Shown here one piece after another: positions 17,009 through 25,304 of a stretch of 64,000 nt of DNA. Location of the stretch: assembly GCA_964242595.1 (NCBI GenBank), contig CAXTBC010000007.1, forward strand, positions 1-64,000. The letters are read 5' to 3'. The position numbers were made by a program, and so were the translations under genes. Origin of the DNA: BOG-908 sp964242595 (GTDB lineage: Bacteria; Pseudomonadota; Alphaproteobacteria; Acetobacterales; Acetobacteraceae). Below the pieces are notes generated by a model that had not been told where the DNA came from, did not search any database, and was given only the letters and a program-made list of their open reading frames with translations. Position 1 is the first letter of the stretch; every line of letters starts with the position of its first letter.

Positions 17009-17989
17009 TCAGGTTCGGGCCGGTATCAACACGATTTTTCCTTGTGCTCGCCTGCCCATGACCTCGGCTAAGGCGTCGCTTGTTTTCTCGATCGGATAAG
17101 CGCCTGAAACGTGAGGCTTCAAGTCGCCGGAGGCGACCCAGGCGAACAGGCGTTCCACCGCGGCGGCGTGAGCGGCCGGGTCACGCTGCGTCCAGGTGCC
17201 CCAGAACACGCCCTTCGCCTCGCCCTCGCGCAGCAGCAGCAGGTTCAGCGGCAGTTTCGGTATCTCGCCCGCGGCGAACCCCACCACCAGCAGGCGGCCG
17301 CCCCAGGCCAAGCCGCGAACGGCCGCTTCCGTCAGGGCGCCGCCGACCGGGTCGTATACCACGTCCACGCCGGCCGGCGCCAGCCGCTTCAACTCGGTTT
17401 TGAGGTCCGCCGTCGTGTAGTTGATGCCGATCTCGGCGCCGTGCGCGCGGGCGAGTTCCAGCTTCTCCTGCGAGGAAGCGGCCGCGATGACGCGGGCGCC
17501 CATGGCATGGCCGATCTCCACCGCGGCGAGCCCGACGCCGCCGGCCGCGCCCAGCACCAGCAGCGTCTCGCCCTCACGTAGGCGGCCGCAATCGGCCAGG
17601 CCATGCAGGGAGGTGCCGTAGACGAGCATGAAGCCCGAAGCGGTCTCGAAGTCCATCGCGTCCGGCAGCTTCGTCGTGCGGTCGGCGCTGGCCACCACCA
17701 TCTCGGCGAAACCGCCGATGCCGGGCAGGGCCACTACGCGGTCGCCTACCGCGAAACGGCTGACGCCCTCGCCAAGGGCGCGCACGAAGCCAGCCACTTC
17801 GCTGCCCGGCGTGAAGGGGCGGGGCGGCTTCACCTGATACTCGCCGCGCACCATCAGGCCGTCGGGAAAGTTTACACCCGCGGCGTGGATCTCGATCAGC
17901 ACCTCGCCGGCGCCGGGCACCGGGTCTGGGCGCTCCTCCAGACGCAGCGTTTCGATGGGTCCGAACTCGTTACAGACGATCGCCTTCAC
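17009..17989 (-). CDS. NADPH:quinone oxidoreductase family protein (zinc-independent MDR)
   Basis: A 326-residue medium-chain dehydrogenase/reductase without the catalytic zinc ligands. The N-terminal GroES-like domain contains AAGVNFPDGLMVRGEYQ. The cofactor-binding domain has VLGAAGGVGLAAVEIG, and the C-terminal part has VYDPVGGAL and GRRAQGKIVLIP. I start at GTG 17989 because AGGGAGGG lies just upstream; no ATG fits as well. These enzymes reduce quinones or enoyl compounds with NADPH. It may be co-transcribed with the acyl-CoA dehydrogenase after it (same strand, 80 bp apart). Confidence 0.9.
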   Translation of the reverse strand: MKAIVCNEFGPIETLRLEERPDPVPGAGEVLIEIHAAGVNFPDGLMVRGEYQVKPPRPFTPGSEVAGFVRALGEGVSRFAVGDRVVALPGIGGFAEMVVASADRTTKLPDAMDFETASGFMLVYGTSLHGLADCGRLREGETLLVLGAAGGVGLAAVEIGHAMGARVIAAASSQEKLELARAHGAEIGINYTTADLKTELKRLAPAGVDVVYDPVGGALTEAAVRGLAWGGRLLVVGFAAGEIPKLPLNLLLLREGEAKGVFWGTWTQRDPAAHAAAVERLFAWVASGDLKPHVSGAYPIEKTSDALAEVMGRRAQGKIVLIPART

Positions 17990-18118
17990 GTACCCTCCCT
18001 GGGGATGCTGCCCTTGGCGGGCCTTGCTGTGTGTGGCTGCAGCATGCGGCAGGTTGGCATGCGTGGCTAGACAGGCACGTCGCTTGAACGAATCATCGCG
18101 GCGTGGGAGCGGGTAGGC

Positions 18119-18952
18119 ATGGCCTTCCTCGACGAACCCGAGCCCGTGCGGCTGGTGCCGGTGCAGGTGGCGCCCGGCGTGCGCCGGCTGGTGGCGCCCA
18201 ACCCGGGGCCGATGACGCATCACGGCACCAACACCTGGCTGGTGGACAATGCGGACGGGATGACCGTGATCGATCCCGGCCCGGACGACGCGGCCCACCT
18301 GGGTGCGATCGCCGCGGCGGGGCCGGTGCGGCGAATCCTGCTGACGCACACCCATCCGGACCACCTGGCCGGTGCGGCGCCGCTGCGGGCGGCCACCGGC
18401 GCGCCGGTGGCCGCCTGGGCGGCGCCATGGGCGCGGGGTTTCACGCCGGACGTGCCGTTGGCGGACGGCGACGAGGTGGCCGGGTTGCGCGTGCTGCACA
18501 CGCCCGGCCACGCCAGCGACCATGTGTGTTTCGCGCAGGACGGTACGGGCGTGCTGTTCAGCGGCGACCACGTGATGTCGTGGTCCACCAGCATCGTCAG
18601 CCCGCCGGACGGCGACATGGCGGCCTACATGGCCAGCCTGCGCCTGCTGCTCGCGCGCGACGACGTGCTTTACCTGTGCGGGCACGGGCCGCCGCTGCCG
18701 CAGCCGGCCGCCCTGGTGCGCGGGATGCTGAGCCACAGGGCAGGGCGGGAGGCGGCGGTGCTGGCTGCGCTGCGCCGCGGCCCGTCTACGCCGGACGCGC
18801 TGGTGGCGGCGATGTATGCCGGGCTGGACCCTAGGCTGGCGGGAGCTGCGCGGCGCAACGTGCTGGCGCACCTGATCAAGCTGGCGGGCGAGGGCAGGGC
18901 GGTCGAGGTTGGGAACGTGTGGCAAGAGAGTGAGAAAGCAGTTCTTTCTTGA
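18119..18952 (+). CDS. MBL-fold metallo-hydrolase (LACTB2-like)
   Basis: A 277-residue metallo-beta-lactamase-fold enzyme. Metal ligands are seen in HTHPDH (residues 77-82), in LHTPGHASDH and in FSGDHVM, with a final His in LCGHGPP. The C-terminal winged-helix-like domain (about 205-270, GRGAEV-type ending) matches the LACTB2 group of RNA or thioester hydrolases. The reading frame ends inside a family B repeat, so the last residues (EKAVLS) are encoded by repeat sequence. It is divergent from the quinone oxidoreductase gene. Confidence 0.88.
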   Translation: MAFLDEPEPVRLVPVQVAPGVRRLVAPNPGPMTHHGTNTWLVDNADGMTVIDPGPDDAAHLGAIAAAGPVRRILLTHTHPDHLAGAAPLRAATGAPVAAWAAPWARGFTPDVPLADGDEVAGLRVLHTPGHASDHVCFAQDGTGVLFSGDHVMSWSTSIVSPPDGDMAAYMASLRLLLARDDVLYLCGHGPPLPQPAALVRGMLSHRAGREAAVLAALRRGPSTPDALVAAMYAGLDPRLAGAARRNVLAHLIKLAGEGRAVEVGNVWQESEKAVLS

Positions 18953-19062
18953 AAGAAGAACCAAAGAACTTTTGCTCCCTGTCGGGTGGTGCGGAGAGGT
19001 CCGCGACAGCGCGGACGAAGGCTTGTTGCTTCTTTTTCTCGAAAAAGAAGGCTTTCCTGCCT
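18932..19062 (+). repeat. Repeat family B, full copy
   Basis: The left arm AGCAGTTCTTTCTTGAAAGA leads to CTTTTGCTCCCTGTCGGGTG. The right arm has GCTTCTTTTTCTCGAAAAAG. It overlaps the 3' end of the MBL-fold gene and ends just before the SDR gene. Confidence 0.85.
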
Positions 19063-19080
19063 TCATGTCAGGAGTGTCCA

Positions 19081-19920
19081 ATGAGCAGGCTGAACGACAA
19101 GGTTGCGGTGATCACCGGCGGCTGTTCCGGTACAGGCTTGGCAACGGTGGAGCTGTTCGTGGCCGAAGGCGCGCGCGTGGTGATTGCCGACATCCAGGAC
19201 TCGCGCGGTGCCGAGCTGGCCACAAGGTTCGGCGACAGGGTGCTGTATAGACGTTGCAACGTGACCGACGAAGCGCAGATCGAAGCGGTGATGGACTCGA
19301 CGGTGGCGGCGTTCAGCGCGCTGGACATCGTGTTCAACAACGCGGGCGCAGGCGGCGGCGGCGGCACGATCGAGGAGATGACGGGCGCGGCGTGGGATGC
19401 CAGTCAAGCGCTGCTGTTGCGCTCGGTGGCGCTGGGCATCCGTTACGCGATACCGCACATGAAGGCGCGTGGCGGAGCGATCGTGAACACCGCCTCGGTG
19501 GCGGGCCTGCAGGCAGGGGCGGGGCCGATCAGCTACTCGGTGGCCAAGGCGGCGGTGATGCACCTGAGCCGCGTGGCCGCCGCCGAGCTTGGGCGTTACG
19601 GCATACGGGTGAACGCGATCTGCCCCGGCTTTATCATGACGGACATCTTCACCAGCAGCCTGGGCGTGTCCGACAACGTGGTGGCCTAGGCGAAGGCGGA
19701 GCTGAGCGCGATCGCGCCGCACATCCAGCCGCTGACGATGACGGCGACGGGCGAGCAAGTGGCCCAGGCGTGCCTCTACCTGGCCTCGGATGCCGCAGCG
19801 TTCGTGACGGGAACGCATCTAGTTGTGGATGGCGGATTGACAGTGGGACCGAGGAGTTCGTGGAACCCGAACGAACCTTCTGTGATCACCAGCCTGTTGC
19901 AGAAAGCGGCTGGCAATTAG
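19081..19920 (+). pseudogene. Short-chain dehydrogenase/reductase with in-frame TAG
   Basis: A classical SDR interrupted by TAG at 19687-19689. The first 202 residues contain the NAD motif TGGCSGTGLA, FNNAGAGG, the catalytic Ser region (NTASVAG) and the Tyr-x3-Lys in SYSVAKAAV, plus the CPGFIMTDIF loop. The same frame then continues AKAELSAIAPHIQPLTM and CLYLASDAAAFVTGTHLVVDGG to TAA/TAG at 19920. Without readthrough the substrate-binding loop and last strand are lost, so the product is probably inactive. One base change (TAG from CAG) would restore it. It is bracketed by two family B repeats. Confidence 0.8.
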
Positions 19921-20050
19921 GAAGGAAGCGCTTCTTTTTTGAAAAAAAGCAAAAAACTTTTGTCCCTTGGGTGCGCACCGTTCCGCACCACCCGACAGGG
20001 AGCAAAAGCTTTTTGGTTCTTTTTCTCGAAAAAGAACTGCTTCCTTTCTT
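19920..20050 (+). repeat. Repeat family B, full copy
   Basis: The left arm GCGCTTCTTTTTTGAAAAAA leads to AAAAAACTTTTGTCCC. The right arm is GACAGGGAGCAAAAGCTTTT and TTCTTTTTCTCGAAAAAGAA. It lies between the convergent SDR relic and flgH. Confidence 0.85.
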
Positions 20051-20052
20051 GC

Positions 20053-20790
20053 CTAGAACGGGAGCAAAATATCCAAGGCCTGCTGCCCGTAACGCGGCGT
20101 CTGCAAATCCGTGAGCTGCCCCCGCCCACCGTACGATATGCGCGCCTCGGCCATCCTGTCATGCGGCACGGTGTTGTCGCTGGCGATGTCCTGCGGGCGG
20201 ATCACGCCGCTCACCCTCAGCTCGCGCAGTTCGCTGTTGACGCGCATCTCCTGCCGGGCGGCCACGACCAGGTTGCCGTTCGGCAGCACCTGGGTGACCA
20301 CGCCGGCGAGGCGGATGGTGACCGACTCGTTGCGCTTGATGCTGCCGGTGCCGACGTTGGAGTTGGTGCTGCTGGCGTTGACCAGAGTGGAGGCGCTGAC
20401 CGCCTTGCTAAGGATGCGCGGCAGGGCGGATTCCAGGCCGAACAGATTGGGCAGCCCCTCGGTCTCCGTGCCGGTGCGGGTGGCGCTGGTGACGTTCTGC
20501 ATGTTGGCGGCGTCCGTGGTGTTGACCAGGATAGTGACGATGTCGCCGACCTGGGCGGCCCGCTGGTCCTTGAAAAAGGCGCGGCTGCCGCTGCGCCACA
20601 GGCTGGCCGGCTCGCGCGGTGCCACCTCGGCACGCGGCATCGGCATGGTGACGGGGCGCCAGCGCGGGTCCTGCGTCGGGTCGGCGGTGGCCGTCATCAC
20701 CGGCGGGCGGCCGATCTCCGACAGCCGGGTGAGGGTGCCGCAGCCCGACAGGGCGGCCGCGGCCAGCAGCACCAGGGCCTGGCGGTTCAT
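20053..20790 (-). CDS. flgH: Flagellar L-ring protein FlgH
   Basis: FlgH is the outer-membrane lipoprotein that forms the L-ring bushing of the basal body. The 245-residue product has a lipoprotein signal (LLAAAALSGCGTL). Next comes SLWRSGSRAFFKDQRAAQVG, then the FlgH core DIVTILVNTTDAANMQN, TGSIKRNESVTIRLAG, VLPNGNLVVAARQEM and GVIRPQDIASDNTV. Its ATG overlaps the flgA stop (ATGA). It is the last gene of the flgF-flgG-flgA-flgH operon, and its stop is next to a family B repeat. Confidence 0.95.
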   Translation of the reverse strand: MNRQALVLLAAAALSGCGTLTRLSEIGRPPVMTATADPTQDPRWRPVTMPMPRAEVAPREPASLWRSGSRAFFKDQRAAQVGDIVTILVNTTDAANMQNVTSATRTGTETEGLPNLFGLESALPRILSKAVSASTLVNASSTNSNVGTGSIKRNESVTIRLAGVVTQVLPNGNLVVAARQEMRVNSELRELRVSGVIRPQDIASDNTVPHDRMAEARISYGGRGQLTDLQTPRYGQQALDILLPF

Positions 20791-21740
20791 GGCGCGCTCA
20801 CCAGGGTGACGGCGGCCTGGGCGGGTGCGACGCGGACCTCGCCGGGGCCGGTGACTTCGGCCAGCACCACGCGGTGGGAGAGCGGGTTTTCCACGCGGAT
20901 GCGTTCGCCGTGGGCACCGGCCTCGGTGGCGATGCCCTGGGCGCTGAGCGAGAGGCCGTCGCTGTCGAGCAGCATGCGCACCACCGCGCCGCGGGCCACC
21001 ATCGCGGGGCGGGTAAGGTCCGCCAGCGTGAGCACCTGGCCGGCCGGCACGTCGTGGCGCAGCACCATGCCGGCGGCGTCCTGAGGGTCGATGGCGGGGG
21101 CGTTGCGCAGCAGGGCGGCGCGCACCCGGGCGGCGCGCACCTCGCCGGCGGCCACATGGTGGCCGGGGGCGAGGCGGGTGGCGGCAACCGCGGCGGTGCA
21201 CATGGGGATCACCTGGCCCGAGAGGCGGATCTGCACCGCGTCGGACTCCTCGGGCTGCACGGTGAGCAGGGCGGTGAAGCGGCCGGCCTGGCTGTCGTAG
21301 CTGAGCTGGCTGACGGTGGGCTGCGCGTTGCTGCCGGGCGGCAGCAGCACGGGCTGGATGTCCGGCGAGGCGACGTCGATGTCGTCCGGGGCGCCGGCGG
21401 CGGCGAGTGCCGCACGGAGCACCTCGGTGATACGCGCCTGCGGCAGCGTGACGGCGCGGCGTTCCACCACGGCGCGTTCGGCGCCGGTCTGCGGGCGCCA
21501 GTCCACGTTGAAGTCGCGCGCGATGGCGGCGAGTTGCGGGCTAGCCACCGTGATGCGCACGCCCGGGGCTGGGGCGGCGCCCAGCACGCGATCCGGCGTG
21601 GCGCCTAAATTGTCGAACAGGTCGGCGAGCCGCACGCTAGCGCCGTCGATGCGGGTGAACGGGCGCAGGATGGCCGCGTGCGCCGGGTACGTGGCGGCGC
21701 ACAGCAGGAGTGCTGCGGCAAGAAAGTTTGCTTTGGGCAT
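20787..21740 (-). CDS. flgA: Flagellar P-ring assembly chaperone FlgA
   Basis: FlgA is a periplasmic chaperone for assembly of the FlgI P-ring. The 317-residue product has a signal peptide (MPKANFLAAALLLCAATYPAHA) and an N-terminal region of about 190 residues. The SAF domain then follows, with HHVAAGEVRAARV, VPAGQVLTLADL and the C-terminal RIRVENPLSHRVVLAEV. I use the ATG at 21740, preceded by a strong SD (GAGGTGA), over the GTG at 21749 that overlaps the flgG stop. FlgI itself is not in the window. Confidence 0.92.
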   Translation of the reverse strand: MPKANFLAAALLLCAATYPAHAAILRPFTRIDGASVRLADLFDNLGATPDRVLGAAPAPGVRITVASPQLAAIARDFNVDWRPQTGAERAVVERRAVTLPQARITEVLRAALAAAGAPDDIDVASPDIQPVLLPPGSNAQPTVSQLSYDSQAGRFTALLTVQPEESDAVQIRLSGQVIPMCTAAVAATRLAPGHHVAAGEVRAARVRAALLRNAPAIDPQDAAGMVLRHDVPAGQVLTLADLTRPAMVARGAVVRMLLDSDGLSLSAQGIATEAGAHGERIRVENPLSHRVVLAEVTGPGEVRVAPAQAAVTLVSAP

Positions 21741-21745
21741 CTGGA

Positions 21746-22531
21746 TCACCTCAGGTTAGAGAGGGTTTGCAGCATCTCGTTGGAAGACGTGATGACCTTG
21801 CTGTTCATCTCGTAGGCGCGCTGGGCGGTGATCAGGCTGGTGATCTCGGTCACCACGTTCACGTTGCTGCCTTCCACGTAGCCCTGCATGACGCTGCCGA
21901 AGCCAGGTGCGCCCGGCGTCCCGGTGGCGGCGTTGCCCGAGGCGCCGCTCTGCAGGAACAGGTTGTCGCCTTGCGCATCGAGCCCGGCTTCGTTGGGGAA
22001 GGCGGCGAGCTGGATCTGGCCCAGCGTCTGCGGCGCGGTCTGCCCGCTGATGGTGGCCTGCACCTGGCCGGACGCGTTGACGCTGACGCTGACGGCGTTG
22101 GTGGGCACGGTGATGGCGGGCACGATGGGATAGCCGTCGGCCGTTACGATGGTGCCGTCCGGCGCCAACGCGAAGGTGCCGTCGCGCGTGTAGGCGACCT
22201 CGCCGGAGGGCAGCGTCACCTGGAAGTAGCCGTTGCCCTGGATGGCCATGTCCAGCGTGTTGCTGGTCTGCTGCAGGCTGCCCTGTTCAGTGATGCGGTA
22301 GATGGCCGCGGTTTTCACGCCAAGACCGATCTGCGCGCCGGACGGCACCACTGTGCCGTTATCCGAGCTGTTGGAACCGACGCTGCGCATGTTCTGGTAG
22401 ATCAGGTCCTGGAACTCGGCGCGGCGGCGCTTGAAGCCGGTGGTGCTCATGTTGGCGATGTTGTTGGAGATCACCTCCACGTTGGTCTGCTGGGCCTGCA
22501 TGCCGGTGCCGGCGATGTCGAGCGAACGCAT
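21746..22531 (-). CDS. flgG: Flagellar distal rod protein FlgG
   Basis: FlgG forms the distal rod. The 261-residue product starts MRSLDIAGTGMQAQQTNVEV and contains the rod/hook N-terminal motif NNIANMSTTGFKRRRAEFQD. The central part has NTLDMAIQGNGYFQV, and the C-terminal motif is ITAQRAYEMNSKVI then TLSNLR. AGGAGA lies upstream of the ATG. It sits between flgF and flgA. Confidence 0.97.
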   Translation of the reverse strand: MRSLDIAGTGMQAQQTNVEVISNNIANMSTTGFKRRRAEFQDLIYQNMRSVGSNSSDNGTVVPSGAQIGLGVKTAAIYRITEQGSLQQTSNTLDMAIQGNGYFQVTLPSGEVAYTRDGTFALAPDGTIVTADGYPIVPAITVPTNAVSVSVNASGQVQATISGQTAPQTLGQIQLAAFPNEAGLDAQGDNLFLQSGASGNAATGTPGAPGFGSVMQGYVEGSNVNVVTEITSLITAQRAYEMNSKVITSSNEMLQTLSNLR

Positions 22532-22549
22532 TGTCTGTTTCTCCTGGAA

Positions 22550-23290
22550 TTAGCTGGCCGGCGCGGCGATCTTGTCGATGGCCGCCTGCCGGCGCTGGCC
22601 TTCGGCCTCGACCATCTGGGTGACGAACTGGAAGTCGCGCTCGGTCGAGATCATGCGGGTGATCTCGGCGATCGGCTGCACGTTGCTGTCCTCGACGGCG
22701 CCCTGCAGGATCTTCGGGTGGGCCACCGGCGTGGTGGGCACGTCGGCGCGGAACAGCCGGCCGCCCTCGGCGGTGATGCGGTTGGGATCGTTCGGCGTCA
22801 CCACGGCGATCTGGCCGATGACGCCGTTCTGGCTGCGCAGCGTGCCGTCGGCCTTCACGGTGAGGTCGGTGTCGGCGGGCGAAAGGGTGAGCTTGCGGGC
22901 GTTGGTGTCGAGCAGGGGGTTGCCGGCCCCGTCGGTGACGGTGCCGTCCTTCTGCAGGGTGAAGCGGCCGGCGCGGGTCAGCCTCGTGCCGGCCTGCGTC
23001 TGCACGGTGAACCAGCCCTCGCCGGAGAGTGCCAGGTCGAGCGGGTTGCCGGTCTGGCTCAGCGTGCCCTCGGCCCGCTCGCGGTAGGTGGCGCGGGTCT
23101 GGGTGAAGGCGAGCGTGCGGCCGCCCGGCGGCTCGGCGCCGGCGGGCTCGCGGACCAGCCAGTCGGCGAACACGGTGCGCTCGGCGCGGTAGCCGGGGGT
23201 GGCGGCGTTGGCGAGATTGTTGGCCACCACGTCCATGGCGCGCTGCTGGGCGGCGAGGCGGGAGAGCGCGATGTTGGTGGTGTTGTCCAT
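22550..23290 (-). CDS. flgF: Flagellar proximal rod protein FlgF
   Basis: FlgF is a proximal rod subunit. From the ATG at 23290 the product is 246 residues. It begins MDNTTNIALSRLAAQQRAMD and shows VVANNLANAATPGYRAERTVF, GNPLDLALSGEGWFTV and the C-terminal STERDFQFVTQMV. It is the first gene of the flgF-flgG-flgA-flgH operon. A near-perfect sigma-54 promoter lies 40-55 bp upstream. Confidence 0.95.
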   Translation of the reverse strand: MDNTTNIALSRLAAQQRAMDVVANNLANAATPGYRAERTVFADWLVREPAGAEPPGGRTLAFTQTRATYRERAEGTLSQTGNPLDLALSGEGWFTVQTQAGTRLTRAGRFTLQKDGTVTDGAGNPLLDTNARKLTLSPADTDLTVKADGTLRSQNGVIGQIAVVTPNDPNRITAEGGRLFRADVPTTPVAHPKILQGAVEDSNVQPIAEITRMISTERDFQFVTQMVEAEGQRRQAAIDKIAAPAS

Positions 23291-23330
23291 GCGTGTCGGG
23301 CTTTCCGGCGTGGGGTGCGCGGGATGCAGC

Positions 23331-23345
23331 GCAAGCGGCGTGCCA
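23331..23345 (-). promoter_or_regulatory. Sigma-54 promoter for flgF operon
   Basis: On the minus strand the sequence reads TGGCACGCCGCTTGC, matching the sigma-54 consensus TGGCACG-N4-TTGC at every defined base. The GG and GC elements are exactly 10 nt apart. Transcription would start about 30 nt before the flgF ATG. Confidence 0.85.
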
Positions 23346-23386
23346 GTGGATACGCCCTGCAGTACGGGCAAGGGGGGCGGGTGACG

Positions 23387-23405
23387 CGGCAGTTTCTGCC
23401 GGGCA
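23387..23405. promoter_or_regulatory. Dyad motif upstream of flgF, probable activator site
   Basis: CGGCAGTTTCTGCCGGGCA contains the perfect inverted repeat CGGCA-N5-TGCCG. A copy with one difference lies upstream of flgE at 33421. The site is centred about 50 bp upstream of the sigma-54 promoter, a normal distance for an enhancer-binding protein such as FlbD. Confidence 0.6.
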
Positions 23406-23526
23406 AAGGTTGCCGGGCGGCCGGTTGTGCACACGCCAGCGTGCGGGAAACCGGCCTGCCGGCCGGCGTTGCACGCACAAGGTCGGCGGTCGAATGCCGC
23501 CGCCTGGATACAACAGGGAGACTCTC

Positions 23527-23988
23527 ATGCGAACTCTGAAGAACTTGGCTCTGGCGGCCTGCGTGGTCGGGCTGACGGGCGGCACCGCGCTGGCCCAGGC
23601 GGCCGGCGGGGGTGGTGCAGGTGCTGGCGGCGGTGCCGCCGGCGGTGCGGGCGCGGGTGGGGCTGGTGGCATGAGCGGCGGCGCGGGTGCCGGCGGCTCG
23701 GGCATGGGCACAGGCACAGGCAACCCCAGCAGCGGCGGCGGTGCGGGTGGTGGCCTGGGCACGGGCTCAGGCGGCAACACCGGCACCACCACGGGCACGG
23801 GCTCGCCGACCAGCAACGGTGGCGCTGGCAGCAGCATAAGCTCGCCCAGCATGCCTGGCGGCCAGCAGGGCAGCACCGGCATGGGCACCACGGGTGCCGG
23901 CGGCGGCAGCACGGGCATGGGCGGTGCCGGTAGCAGCGGCGGAACGTCGAGTTCGACCGGCAGCACCGGTTCCGGCGCGCCGCAGTAG
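23527..23988 (+). CDS. Gly/Ser/Thr-rich low-complexity secreted protein
   Basis: The 153-residue product has a signal peptide (MRTLKNLALAACVVGLTGGTALA, cleaved before QAAGG). The mature chain consists almost wholly of Gly, Ala, Ser, Thr and Asn, with a few Met, Pro and Gln. No cysteine or aromatic residue occurs in the mature part, so it is expected to be disordered. AGGGAGA precedes the ATG. No enzymatic motif is seen. It may be a flexible cell-surface or matrix component. Extreme Gly bias of this kind also arises by chance in high-GC DNA, but the signal peptide and SD argue that it is a real gene. Confidence 0.65.
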   Translation: MRTLKNLALAACVVGLTGGTALAQAAGGGGAGAGGGAAGGAGAGGAGGMSGGAGAGGSGMGTGTGNPSSGGGAGGGLGTGSGGNTGTTTGTGSPTSNGGAGSSISSPSMPGGQQGSTGMGTTGAGGGSTGMGGAGSSGGTSSSTGSTGSGAPQ

Positions 23989-24081
23989 CACCGAGCGCAG
24001 GGGGGCCGCATGGCTCCCCTGCACTTTCCTTGAGCCGGGCGCTCGCATAGGCTACCCGGCTTTCGCTTTCGGGGACCCTGC

Positions 24082-25281
24082 ATGCTCGTTGCCGACCGCC
24101 TGTCCAAGATCAGCCCCAGTCAGACGATTGCGATCTCGTCGAAGGCAAGGGCGCTGAAGGCGGCCGGACGGGACGTGATCAGCCTGTCCGCCGGCGAGCC
24201 TGATTTCGATACGCCGGACAACATCAAGCAGGCGGCGGTCCGCGCGATCGCCGCTGGACAAACAAAATATACTGACGTGGCGGGCACGCCGGCGCTGCGG
24301 CGCGCGGTGGCCGCCAAGTTCAAGCGCGACAGCGGGATCGAGTACGCGCCCGAGGAGATCATCATCTCCACCGGCGGCAAGCAGGTGATCTACAACGCCA
24401 TGGTGGCGACGCTGAACCAGGGCGACGAGGTGGTGATCCCCAGCCCATGCTGGGTGAGCTATCCGGACATCGTGGCGCTGGCGGAAGGCACGCCGGTAAT
24501 TGTGCCGTGCGGGCAGAACAACGGCTTCAAGCTGCGGGCCGAGGATCTGGAAGCGGCAATCACGCCGCGGACGAAGTGGTTCATGCTGAACTCGCCGTGC
24601 AACCCGACCGGGGCTGCGTACTCGGCCGCCGAACTGCGGCCGATCTGCGACGTGCTGCTGCGGCATCCGAATGTCTGGGTGTTCACCGACGACATCTACG
24701 AGAAGCTGACCTATGACGGGTTTCGCCCCGCCACCGTCGTCGAGGTTGAGCCCCGCCTGCGCGCCCGCACCGTCACGATGAACGGCTGCAGCAAGGCGTA
24801 CGCGATGACCGGCTGGCGGATCGGCTACGCTGGCGCGCCCGCGGAACTGGTGCGGGCGATGGACAAGCTGCAGAGCCAGTCGACGTCAAGCACCTCGTCT
24901 GTGAGCCAGGCGGCGGCGGTCGAGGCGCTGGAGGGACCGCAGGACTCGATCGCGGTGATGACGGCGGCCTACAAGACGCGGCGCGACCTGCTGGTGGAAA
25001 CGTTGAATGCGATTCCCGGGCTGTCCTGCCATCGCCCGGAAGGCGCGTTCTACGTGTTCCCCGGGCTGCACGGCTGTATCGGCAAGACGAGCGCAGGCGG
25101 GGCCAGGATCACCGACGACGAGGCTTTCGTGGTGGCGCTGCTCGACGAGCAGGGGGTGGCCGCGGTGCACGGCAGCGCGTTCATGTATCCCGGGCATTTC
25201 CGGATCAGCTACGCCACCGACACGGACAGCCTGCGAACGGCGTGCGCGCGCATCGGGACATTCTGCCAGGGCCTGCGCTGA
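24082..25281 (+). CDS. Aspartate aminotransferase, class Ib type
   Basis: A PLP-dependent fold-type I aminotransferase of 399 residues, most like alphaproteobacterial AatA/AspC. Motifs are SAGEPDFDTP (residues 36-45), TKYTDVAGTPALR, SPCNPTGAAYS with the pyridine-binding Asn, DDIYEKLTYDG, and NGCSKAYAMTGWR with Lys238 forming the Schiff base. The substrate Arg is in GHFRISYATD. It would transfer the amino group between aspartate and 2-oxoglutarate. A paralogue follows 23 bp downstream. Confidence 0.93.
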   Translation: MLVADRLSKISPSQTIAISSKARALKAAGRDVISLSAGEPDFDTPDNIKQAAVRAIAAGQTKYTDVAGTPALRRAVAAKFKRDSGIEYAPEEIIISTGGKQVIYNAMVATLNQGDEVVIPSPCWVSYPDIVALAEGTPVIVPCGQNNGFKLRAEDLEAAITPRTKWFMLNSPCNPTGAAYSAAELRPICDVLLRHPNVWVFTDDIYEKLTYDGFRPATVVEVEPRLRARTVTMNGCSKAYAMTGWRIGYAGAPAELVRAMDKLQSQSTSSTSSVSQAAAVEALEGPQDSIAVMTAAYKTRRDLLVETLNAIPGLSCHRPEGAFYVFPGLHGCIGKTSAGGARITDDEAFVVALLDEQGVAAVHGSAFMYPGHFRISYATDTDSLRTACARIGTFCQGLR

Positions 25282-25304
25282 GCCAGGCGAGCGGGACGAG
25301 GGCG

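Noticed and set aside
17990..19081. The 690-residue minus-strand frame that extends upstream of the quinone oxidoreductase.
   Set aside because: The part beyond GTG 17989 is antisense to the MBL-fold gene and the repeat B copy, has shadow composition, and is not preceded by an SD.
22359..24107. A 582-residue minus-strand ORF across flgF, flgG and the Gly-rich gene.
   Set aside because: It is an alternative frame of flgF and flgG. Those frames have complete domain signatures, so this one is a shadow.
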